A stretch of DNA of 64,000 bases. Source: Candidatus Dormiibacterota bacterium (GTDB taxonomy: Bacteria > Acidobacteriota > Polarisedimenticolia > Gp22-AA2). The position numbers and the translations under genes are program-made. A model generated the notes under the pieces. That model saw nothing but the letters and a program-made list of their open reading frames with translations, did not search any database and was not told where the DNA came from. Shown here one piece after another: positions 49,613 through 57,496 of this stretch. The stretch is from positions 62,001 to 126,000 of the forward strand of contig DASQAT010000016.1 in the NCBI GenBank assembly GCA_035635555.1, read 5' to 3'. The stretch's first letter is position 1. Each line of letters opens with the position of its first letter.

Positions 49613-50748
49613 AAGGCGTAGGCGATGCCGATCCCGTAGTACCTGACATCGACCTGGAAGAACTGTCCGTGCGGAGCGTGACCGTTGTAATACTCGAGCA
49701 GAAGCTGGGTCGATCGGGCGTCCCCGTAGGGACTCCTGAACAGCAGCCCCGCCTTCGCGCTCCAGTCCCGGTCCCAGCCGGTCTCGCTCCAGGCCTCGAC
49801 GTCGAGGCCGGCGACGAGGCGCGAGGTATGCCAGTGGACCGGGTTCCCCCGGTACTCGGCCCCCGCCTGCAGCCGGCTCCGCCCGACGTCCGAGGGATCG
49901 ATCGTCACGATGCGCGTGCCGCCGAAATAGGCCCGCGCCCCCGCCCTCTCGTACGAGCCGAGCACCTCGACCGCCTCGTAGCTCAGATTGATCCGCGGCG
50001 CGGGCGGCACAGGCTGCGTGTCCTGGGTCTGCAGCAGGAACTCGTCCCCCAGGTGGGACGACTGGTGGAACAGCCTGAGGCGCGCCGACCAGGGGCCGCT
50101 GCGGTAGCTCAGCGGAAAGCCGACGTAGTAATCCGCGTTCAGGAGGTCCATGGACGGTGTGTCGAGGTTGAAGATCGCGAACACCGCGCCGCTGATTCCG
50201 AGCTGCCAGCCGTCCCCGGGATGCCCGCGCGGCCAGCGCAAAAGCCCGAAGTTCTCGCCGAATCCGACCGAGGCGATGTCGAACCTTCCGCTCCCGGTGC
50301 GCCAGCGCTGCCAGGTCATGTGGAAACGCGGCTGCTTCTGGTCGGCCAGGGGGGGCGTGAACAGATCTCCCGCCGGGAAGCGCACCGTGGCCCGTCCGGG
50401 AGGGGGACGGAGCCATTCGATCCAGCTCTTGAAGCGACGCCGATCACGCGTGTCCTCGACCTCCAGGCGGTTGACCACGCGGCGGACCCCCTGGAAGGCG
50501 ATCACCGCGTCGACAATCCGATCGATCTCCTCCGGTGTCGTGACCGTACCGCTCAGTGTGACGACACCGTTTTCGACCGCGACCAGGAGTCTGTCCCGCC
50601 GCAGGTGCAGGACCTGCTCCAGGTAGGAGACGATGTAGCCGCGCAGGAAGACGTCGTCGGCCGGCTCCTCCTGGACCGCGGCCCGGACGGGAAGGAACAT
50701 GACCAGGAGGGATATCGTCAGCCCCGGAAGAAACGATCGGAGGCGCAT
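49609..50748 (-). CDS. exported BON-domain/DUF1207 outer-membrane protein
   Basis: A 379-residue exported protein (signal peptide about 1-23). A BON domain (about 35-100; NGVVTLSGTVTTPEEIDRIV and VRRVVNRLEV) is joined to a DUF1207-like beta-barrel (about 115-379) with NADYYVGFPLSYRSG, LRLFHQSSHLGDEFLL and a final strand ending in Phe, which fits an outer-membrane insertion signal. BON domains bind phospholipid or peptidoglycan, so it may stabilise the envelope. The combination of BON and DUF1207 in one protein is uncommon to my knowledge. It converges with the LMF gene, overlapping by four bases, and is divergent from the propeller protein. Confidence 0.85.
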   Translation of the reverse strand: MRLRSFLPGLTISLLVMFLPVRAAVQEEPADDVFLRGYIVSYLEQVLHLRRDRLLVAVENGVVTLSGTVTTPEEIDRIVDAVIAFQGVRRVVNRLEVEDTRDRRRFKSWIEWLRPPPGRATVRFPAGDLFTPPLADQKQPRFHMTWQRWRTGSGRFDIASVGFGENFGLLRWPRGHPGDGWQLGISGAVFAIFNLDTPSMDLLNADYYVGFPLSYRSGPWSARLRLFHQSSHLGDEFLLQTQDTQPVPPAPRINLSYEAVEVLGSYERAGARAYFGGTRIVTIDPSDVGRSRLQAGAEYRGNPVHWHTSRLVAGLDVEAWSETGWDRDWSAKAGLLFRSPYGDARSTQLLLEYYNGHAPHGQFFQVDVRYYGIGIAYAF

Positions 50749-50772
50749 GGGCGTGGATCCTACGGCATCTTC

Positions 50773-50801
50773 TTGACGAACAGGCGATCGCGTCGTAGTT
50801 T
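50773..50801 (+). promoter_or_regulatory. promoter giving a leaderless transcript
   Basis: TTGACG (50773-50778) and TAGTTT (50796-50801) are 17 bases apart. The GTG start at 50808 lies seven bases after the -10, where transcription normally begins, so the mRNA would have no leader and needs no ribosome site. Confidence 0.45.
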
Positions 50802-50807
50802 CCAGCC

Positions 50808-53702
50808 GTGAAGCCGACCCCGGCAAGGACCAGGCTCCGCCGCGCCTTCCCGGCGATCCTTCTTGCGGTCTCGGCCCTCGCCACGGGGGTGGCCGGTCAT
50901 GCCGGGGGGCCGGCTCCGGCTGCGTCGCGCGCGGAAAGCGGCGCCGCGCGCCTGCTGCGCCTGCGGGCCCGCATGCGCGCGAAGATCGTCCGCAAGGGCG
51001 GGCGCTCCCGTCCGGACCGTGCGGACGGTATGGCGGGCCCCGTCGCGCCGCTCCCCTTTTCGCCCGAGGTGCAGGCGAGCCACGGCGTGGCCGGCACGCA
51101 GAGCGAGACCACGGTCGCCGCGTTCGGCAGCCACGTCGTCGTCGGCTTCAACCAGGTCAACGGGAACCGCGGCTCGGGCGTCGCGTATTCCACCGACGGC
51201 GGCCAGACGTTCACCGACAGCGGCGGGCTGCCGGTCGGCGGTGCATTGCCGAAGGAGCTCCTGGGCGATCCGTCCGTGACCGTCTGCGGCGACGGCACGT
51301 TCTATTACTCCAGCATCTACTTTCCCAACGCGACCGATTCTGCGCTGGCGGTGAACGTCGGGACGTTTTCGGGGGCGACCCTCGCCTGGACCAATCCCAG
51401 AGTCGCGATCACGTCCACGAACGACTTCCTGGACAAGCCGTGGCTCACCTGCGATCGCGCCACCAACACCCTGTACCTCGTCTACACGCGCTTCGTGAAC
51501 GGGAACATCAACCTGTCCGGTCCGCTGCAGATCGAGATCCTCAAGTCGGTCGACGGTGCGTCCACCTGGACCGCCCCGCTCATCCTGGAGGCCAGCCCGA
51601 CCGAGTCGGTGCAGATCGCCTACCTCGCGATCGGACCCGGAAGCGAGGTCTACGTCCTGTGGGAGCGCGGCCTGGACGACATCACCGCCGCCGTGACGCA
51701 GCTGGAGCTCCGCCGGTCGTTCAATTTCGCCGTCAGCTTCGATCCGACGGTCATCGTGCGGGTCATGACCCCCTCGTTCTTCCCCGCCAATGTCGGCTAC
51801 AACCGCGAGGACGTCATCGAGGAGGGGACCGTGGCGGCCGACACCTCGACCGCGGCGACCCGCGGGAACCTCTACGTCATCTGGGTGGAGCGCGAATCGC
51901 CGTCCATGCCGTCCCGGGACGTTTTCCTGTCCCGCTCCACCGACCGCGGGACGATCTGGTCCGCCCCCGTGCGCCTGAACGACGACACCCCGGGCAACGA
52001 CCAGGTGATGCCGTGGGTGTCGGTCAGCTCCGCGGGTGCCGTCGAGGCCTTCTGGTACGACCACCGCAACTGGGCCGGCATGCACACGGTGGACGTCTAC
52101 GCCGCCCGCTCCCTCGACGGCGGGCATACATTTGGTCCGAACTTCCGCGTCACGACCTCACCGTCCTCGTGGTTCGCGCCGGCGACCTTCACGCCGAACT
52201 TCGGCGACTACATCCAGTGCGCGAGCGAGGGGAACGCCTTCTATCCCTCCTGGGCCGACGCCCGCAACAACGACATCGACGTCTTCGTCGACCACGTCGC
52301 GACCGACACGTGCGGCAACGGCGTCCCCGATCCGTTCGAGCAGTGCGACGACGGCAACCTGCTGGACGGCGACTCCTGCTCCGGCGCCTGCGCCGCCACC
52401 CCGTGCGGCAACGGCACCCTGGAGGGGAGCGAGCAGTGCGACGACGGTAACCTCAAGAGCGGGGACGGCTGCTCGGAGACCTGCCGGCGGGAAGTGTGCG
52501 GCGACGGGATCGTCCAGCCGGGCAACAAGGAGGAGTGCGACGACGGCAACCTGACGTCCCTGGACGGCTGCTCCTCCACCTGCCTGATCGAGATCGACCG
52601 GATGGCCTTCATCGCCGACGAGCGCTCCCGCCTGGCGCTCATCAGCACCACCAGCGGCCGCACGATCCAGATCGGCGACCCGGGGTTCCACGAGATCGGG
52701 GACCTGGCGTTCTCCTCCGCCGGCCGGCTCTTCGGCGCGACGCAGCACAACGTCAACCTGTCGATCGGGTACAACGGCGTGCTCTTCGACATGGCCCCGC
52801 TCGGGCTGCCGGGGCGTGGCTCGCTCATCGGCGCGACGGGCCAGGCCGCGATCACGGCAATCGACTTCCATCCGGCCACCGGCGCGCTGTACGGCATCGG
52901 CGTCGATGACGCGGGCGCGAGCCGCCTCCTGACCCTCGATCCGACGACCGGTGCCGTGGTGTCGATCATCGGAGACCTCGGACTGGTCGCCGCCCGCGCC
53001 CTGGCGTTCGACGACGCGGGGACGTTGTTCGTGTCCGGCCAGACGACGACGGTGGCACCGCAATCCCTGTTCACGGTTGATCCCGCGACCGCAGCCAAGA
53101 CGCTCGTCGGCGGGCCGATCTTCTCGAACGTCGCTCTGTCCGGCATGGACTTCAGCCCCGGCGGGACGCTGTACGGCATCGCCCTGCGCGGCACCGGAGC
53201 GGACGGGGGCCTCCTGTCGATCAACAGGAACACCGGGACCGGCACGCTGCTGTTCACGACGGGCCGCATCAACCAGCAGGGGATTCGCTTCGCCCCGCTG
53301 ACGGCGCTCGACCACGACCTGGACGGGATCCACGACATCGCCGACTGCGCTCCCACAGACCCGCTGAACGGGCCGCCCGGACCGGTCGCCGGTCTCGATT
53401 TCACCGACTCGCGCGCCTTCACCTTTTCGCCCGCACCCGGTGCGCGGTTCCACAACACCTACCGCGGCACCATCACGGCCCCCCTGGGCACGCGTCCCCC
53501 CGGCAGCGTCTTCGATCACGCCTGTCTCGAAAGCGACGACTCGGAGGGAAACGGCGACCTGGTCTCCAGCGACGCGTCGAATCCGCCCGCCAGGACCGCC
53601 TTCTACTACCTGGCGGGGGGCGAAGGATGCGGCGACGGTCCGCTCGACTCCGACCCGGCGCATCCGATCCCGATCCTGGTCGCCTGTCCGACTCCTCCCT
53701 AG
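50808..53702 (+). CDS. secreted BNR-propeller protein with DUF4215 cysteine repeats
   Basis: A 964-residue exported protein. After a signal peptide (about 1-33) comes a sialidase-like BNR propeller (about 95-500; SVDGASTWTAP, RSTDRGTIWSAP, RSLDGGHTFGP). Three DUF4215 repeats follow (about 504-600; CGNGVPDPFEQCDDGNLLDG and relatives). Next is a second, PQQ/DUF4394-type propeller (about 605-850; FHPATGALYGIGVDDAGASR) and a C-terminal beta domain with an Asp-rich loop (DHDLDGIHDIADC). DUF4215 is typical of myxobacterial and acidobacterial surface proteins. Sugar or protein binding at the cell surface is likely; no sialidase catalytic residues can be assigned. The GTG follows the -10 at once. Confidence 0.83.
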   Translation: MKPTPARTRLRRAFPAILLAVSALATGVAGHAGGPAPAASRAESGAARLLRLRARMRAKIVRKGGRSRPDRADGMAGPVAPLPFSPEVQASHGVAGTQSETTVAAFGSHVVVGFNQVNGNRGSGVAYSTDGGQTFTDSGGLPVGGALPKELLGDPSVTVCGDGTFYYSSIYFPNATDSALAVNVGTFSGATLAWTNPRVAITSTNDFLDKPWLTCDRATNTLYLVYTRFVNGNINLSGPLQIEILKSVDGASTWTAPLILEASPTESVQIAYLAIGPGSEVYVLWERGLDDITAAVTQLELRRSFNFAVSFDPTVIVRVMTPSFFPANVGYNREDVIEEGTVAADTSTAATRGNLYVIWVERESPSMPSRDVFLSRSTDRGTIWSAPVRLNDDTPGNDQVMPWVSVSSAGAVEAFWYDHRNWAGMHTVDVYAARSLDGGHTFGPNFRVTTSPSSWFAPATFTPNFGDYIQCASEGNAFYPSWADARNNDIDVFVDHVATDTCGNGVPDPFEQCDDGNLLDGDSCSGACAATPCGNGTLEGSEQCDDGNLKSGDGCSETCRREVCGDGIVQPGNKEECDDGNLTSLDGCSSTCLIEIDRMAFIADERSRLALISTTSGRTIQIGDPGFHEIGDLAFSSAGRLFGATQHNVNLSIGYNGVLFDMAPLGLPGRGSLIGATGQAAITAIDFHPATGALYGIGVDDAGASRLLTLDPTTGAVVSIIGDLGLVAARALAFDDAGTLFVSGQTTTVAPQSLFTVDPATAAKTLVGGPIFSNVALSGMDFSPGGTLYGIALRGTGADGGLLSINRNTGTGTLLFTTGRINQQGIRFAPLTALDHDLDGIHDIADCAPTDPLNGPPGPVAGLDFTDSRAFTFSPAPGARFHNTYRGTITAPLGTRPPGSVFDHACLESDDSEGNGDLVSSDASNPPARTAFYYLAGGEGCGDGPLDSDPAHPIPILVACPTPP

Positions 53703-53726
53703 CCTCGAACCGTCCGGGCATTTCCC

Positions 53727-53756
53727 TTGACCGTGCGCGCGCGGCGGGCCTACGAT
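53727..53756 (+). promoter_or_regulatory. promoter of the kinase gene with very short leader
   Basis: TTGACC (53727-53732) and TACGAT (53751-53756) are 18 bases apart. The ATG at 53768 is 12 bases after the -10, so the transcript would have a leader of only a few bases. Confidence 0.6.
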
Positions 53757-53767
53757 GATGCGCCGCT

Positions 53768-56700
53768 ATGAACTGTCCCCGTTGCGGATGGCCCAATCCG
53801 GAGACAGCGGGGCAGTGTTCTGCCTGCGCGTCGACACTCTCGCCTGACCCACCCGCCGCGGACGGCGAGGGCGCGGACACTCCCACCCGCACCGGTATCG
53901 GAGGCGGGAGCGATCGCACGCTCACCACCTCCGGTGTTGCCCGCTCCGCGACCGGCGGATACGGCTTCGCCCCGGGCGCCCGCCTCCTCCCCGGCACCCT
54001 CCTCGGCACGCGCTACGAGATCCTGACGACCCTCGGAGAGGGGGGCATGGGGACGGTGTACAAGGCTAAGGACCGCGAGCTCGGACGCCTCGTGGCGCTG
54101 AAGGTCATCCGGCCCGAGATGGCCTCGCGGCCGGATGTCCTGGAGCGCTTCAAGCGCGAGATCCTGCTGGCCAGCCAGGTGACCCACAAGAACGTCCTGC
54201 GCATCCATGATCTGGGGGAGGCCGGGGAGATCCGTTTCATCTCGATGAGCTACGTCGAGGGGACGAATCTCAAGGGGCTCCTGGAGCGCGAAGGGGCGCT
54301 GTCGCTCGAGAAGGGGCTGCCCCTGGCGCGGCAGATCGGCGAGGCGCTGCAGGCGGCGCACGACGCCGGCATCGTGCACCGCGACCTGAAGCCGCAGAAC
54401 ATCCTCATCGATCAGGACGGCAACGCCTACATCGCCGACTTCGGGATCTCGCGCTCCCTGGCCGAGGGGGGAACGATGACCGACACCGGGACGATCCTCG
54501 GCACGGTGGACTACATGTCCCCCGAGCAGGCGCGCGGCGAGACGCCGGATCACCGCGGCGACATCTACTCCTTCGGCGTGATCCTGTACGAGATGTTCAC
54601 GGGCAATCTGCCGTTCCGGGCCTCGAACGCCCTGTCGATCATGATGAAGCGTCTGCACGAGGACGCGCCGACGATGCGGCAGGCCCGGTCCGAGGTGCCG
54701 GCCTGGCTGTCGGCCGTCGTCGCGCGGGCGATGCAGCGCGACCCGCACGACCGCTACCCCAGCGCCGGTGACCTGCTGCGCGATCTCGAGCGGCAGCGCG
54801 CCTCGCGGTCCTGGCGGCGTTTCGCGGCAAAGCGCTACCTCGTGCCGGCCGCGGCGCTGACCCTGGCCCTGCTCGTGGCCTGGAACCCGTTCCACCTGAC
54901 CTGGCCCCCCTGGGGAGCGTCCCTGGCACCTCCGCCCCGCACCTCCCTCGTCCTCCTCCCGTTCCAGAACGCCACCGGCGACCCGCGATACGACTGGGTG
55001 CGCACGGGGCTCCCGAGCCTGATCCGTTCGGAGCTGATCGAGGCCAAAGCGCTCCGGCTGGTCGGCGAGGACCGGGTCAAGGAGGTGCTGGCCTCGCTGA
55101 AGCTCGGCGACGACCTCGACCCGACGCCGACGACTACCCGCCGGATCGCCTCGCTCCTCGGCGCCGAGAACGTCCTGGGAGGGCGGATCGTGCGAATCGC
55201 CGACCGTCTGCGGATCGACGCGACCTTGCGGCCTGCGGGCGGATCGTCCTCAACGGCGGCGGCGCCGACGGACGCGAGCGCGCTGGTGGTGGACGGTGAG
55301 GGGGACAAGGCGATCTTCACGATGGTGGACGATCTCACGCGCCAGGTGCGCGAGCGTCTGGGTGTCGCGGGCGGGCTCCTCGAGAGGCGGCGCGGCGCCA
55401 CCGAGCTGTCGACGAAATCGGTCGAGGCGCTGTCCCTGTACGGCGATGGGCTGGCGCTGGCTCGTTCCGGAAACCAGCTCGAGGCGGTGAAGCGCCTGAC
55501 GGCGGCGCTCGACAAGGACCCGCAATTCCACGTCGCCCGCGCCCTCCTGGCCGAGACTTACGACCGTCTGGGATACACCGACAAGGCAACGGCGGAAGCG
55601 GCCAAGGCCGTGTCCGGGATCGGCTCGACCTCCCCTTACGAGTCCGCGCGCATCCGGGCCGTGCAGGCCCGACTCACCAACAACAGCGCGGGAGCCCTCA
55701 AGGCCTACCGCGAGCTGTGCGAGCTCGCGCCGAACAATGCCGAGGTCTTCTTCGACTTGGCTGCGGCGCAGGAGGAAGCGGGGGATCTCGAGGGCGCCTT
55801 GAAGTCACTGCAGCGGGTGATCGCCCTCGACCCCAAGCATCCGAGCGCCTTCTACGCGCTCGGACGTGTCCACAACAAGCTCGGGAAGGGAGCGGAGTCT
55901 CTCAAGGATTTCAACACCGCCCTGGCCCTCCACACCGAGACGGGGAACGAAGAGGGGAGGGCCGCTGTGTTGAACGGCCTGGGGAACACCTACCGGTACC
56001 TCTTGGGCCAGCCGGACGAGGCGCTGAAGAACTACATGGCGGCCCTCGAGATCCGGCAGCGGATCGGCGACCGCCGCGGCGTTGGGGTCACCCTGCGCAA
56101 CCTGGCGTCGATCCAGCGCGAGCTCGGCAGGCACGAGGAGGCCATCCAGTCGGTCAAGAACGCCCTCGCCATCAGCCAGGAGATGGGCGACAGAGAGGGA
56201 CTGGCCTACGGGTACTCGGAGCTTGGAGACATCCAGCAGGACGCCGGCCGGCCCGAAGCGGCCCTCGCCGCATACCAGGAGAGCCTCAAGATCGTCCGCG
56301 ACATCGAAGACCCGGTGAACCTGGCCCGGGGTCTCGCCAGCGTCGGCTACATCAACAGTGTCCTGGGACGCTACGTCGAGTCGTTCATCTTCCTCAAGGA
56401 AGCGCTCGCCAAGCGACGCGAGATCGGCGACAAGGTGGAGATCGTCCGGTCGCTCATCGACCTCGGCCTCGTCGAGCAATTGCAGGGGCGCTTCGAGGAG
56501 GCCCTCAAGTATGAAACCGAAGGACTGACGATGGCGCGCGACATCGGCGAAAAGGTGTGGATCGGCATCCTGTCGGCGAACCTGTCGAACATCCACGAGG
56601 ACCAGGGGGAATACGGACCAGCCCTGTTTCTCCTGGCCGACGCTCAACAGATGGCCAGGGAGGCGAACGACACGACGCTATCCACGACCTGTCTCGTCTA

Positions 56701-57388
56701 CCTTGGAAGCGTGCGCCGACAGCTGGGCGACTCTCAGGGAGCCGACGGCGCCCTGAAGGAAGCGCTACGCCTCGCCGGAAAGATGAAGAATGCGCCGCTC
56801 CTGGCGGAGGCGCTCAGCACTCAGGCGGCGCTCCTTCTGGAAGGAGGGCAGCGCGCCCGGGCCCTCGCCGTCGCGAAAGAGGCGGTCACGCAGGCCCGCG
56901 CCGCGAACGACCAGCGCCTCATACTGCTGGCGCGTCTGCGTGAGGCGGAAGCCTCCCAGTCGGCCCGCGATCTGGAACAGGTCGCCAGCGCCGCGTCGAA
57001 CATCGGGCTCGCCCCGCTGACCGCCGCCACCCGCCTGGCCCTGGCGAGAGTCCACCTGGCCGCCGGCCGGGGGCGAGATGCGGCAAGGGAGGCGGAGCTG
57101 GCCCAGCACCTCGCCTCCCCGATCCACCTGCGGGACGTGCAGTTCCAGTCCCTCCAGATCGCGTGCAAGACTTTGAAATTGCAGGGAGAAGCAGCCGCCG
57201 CCCGGGACCGGGCGGGCCAGGCGCTCGGGGTGCTCGAGGACATGCGCCAGGGGCTCGCGGGAACCGACCTCAAGACGTTTCTTGCACGACCCCTGACGGT
57301 CGAGTTCGCCCGGCAAGCGGAGGCGCTGTTCAAGGGACCCGACCACGCCGCGGAGACAGCACGCCTGCAGTCGCTCCTGAAGCCGTAA
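53768..57388 (+). CDS. zinc-ribbon Ser/Thr protein kinase with TPR domain
   Basis: A 1206-residue kinase. An N-terminal zinc ribbon (Cys 3, 6, 17 and 20) is followed by the kinase domain (about 83-342). It has the Gly loop EGGMGTVY, Lys 112, HRDLKPQN at 204-211, DFG at 224-226 and the GTVDYMSPEQ activation-loop end, so it should be active. A membrane helix (357-372) places the rest outside the cytoplasm. That part is an FGGY-free beta domain and then many TPR units (about 550-1060; for example NGLGNTYRYLLGQPDEALKNY). This resembles the Pkn-TPR kinases of Acidobacteriota, with the external TPRs as a possible sensor. It leads a cluster with an FHA-phosphatase downstream. Confidence 0.9.
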   Translation: MNCPRCGWPNPETAGQCSACASTLSPDPPAADGEGADTPTRTGIGGGSDRTLTTSGVARSATGGYGFAPGARLLPGTLLGTRYEILTTLGEGGMGTVYKAKDRELGRLVALKVIRPEMASRPDVLERFKREILLASQVTHKNVLRIHDLGEAGEIRFISMSYVEGTNLKGLLEREGALSLEKGLPLARQIGEALQAAHDAGIVHRDLKPQNILIDQDGNAYIADFGISRSLAEGGTMTDTGTILGTVDYMSPEQARGETPDHRGDIYSFGVILYEMFTGNLPFRASNALSIMMKRLHEDAPTMRQARSEVPAWLSAVVARAMQRDPHDRYPSAGDLLRDLERQRASRSWRRFAAKRYLVPAAALTLALLVAWNPFHLTWPPWGASLAPPPRTSLVLLPFQNATGDPRYDWVRTGLPSLIRSELIEAKALRLVGEDRVKEVLASLKLGDDLDPTPTTTRRIASLLGAENVLGGRIVRIADRLRIDATLRPAGGSSSTAAAPTDASALVVDGEGDKAIFTMVDDLTRQVRERLGVAGGLLERRRGATELSTKSVEALSLYGDGLALARSGNQLEAVKRLTAALDKDPQFHVARALLAETYDRLGYTDKATAEAAKAVSGIGSTSPYESARIRAVQARLTNNSAGALKAYRELCELAPNNAEVFFDLAAAQEEAGDLEGALKSLQRVIALDPKHPSAFYALGRVHNKLGKGAESLKDFNTALALHTETGNEEGRAAVLNGLGNTYRYLLGQPDEALKNYMAALEIRQRIGDRRGVGVTLRNLASIQRELGRHEEAIQSVKNALAISQEMGDREGLAYGYSELGDIQQDAGRPEAALAAYQESLKIVRDIEDPVNLARGLASVGYINSVLGRYVESFIFLKEALAKRREIGDKVEIVRSLIDLGLVEQLQGRFEEALKYETEGLTMARDIGEKVWIGILSANLSNIHEDQGEYGPALFLLADAQQMAREANDTTLSTTCLVYLGSVRRQLGDSQGADGALKEALRLAGKMKNAPLLAEALSTQAALLLEGGQRARALAVAKEAVTQARAANDQRLILLARLREAEASQSARDLEQVASAASNIGLAPLTAATRLALARVHLAAGRGRDAAREAELAQHLASPIHLRDVQFQSLQIACKTLKLQGEAAAARDRAGQALGVLEDMRQGLAGTDLKTFLARPLTVEFARQAEALFKGPDHAAETARLQSLLKP

Positions 57389-57404
57389 AAGGGGGCGATT
57401 CCTA

Positions 57405-57434
57405 TTGACAAGAGGGGACGTTCGGGGATATTTG
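57405..57434 (+). promoter_or_regulatory. possible promoter for the MopE-like protein
   Basis: TTGACA (57405-57410) is followed after 18 bases by TATTTG (57429-57434), a moderate -10. It lies in the 109-base gap after the kinase gene. Confidence 0.4.
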
Positions 57435-57496
57435 AGTCGGCAGAATCCGTAAAAAACCGCAGTGGACGTGTGTTTCGCGCAATGGAGGAGATGAAA

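Noticed and set aside
47729-50416. 895-codon open frame opposite the LMF-family gene
   Set aside because: Low-complexity Glu/Arg/Gln composition with no domain; the plus-strand LMF protein is clear.
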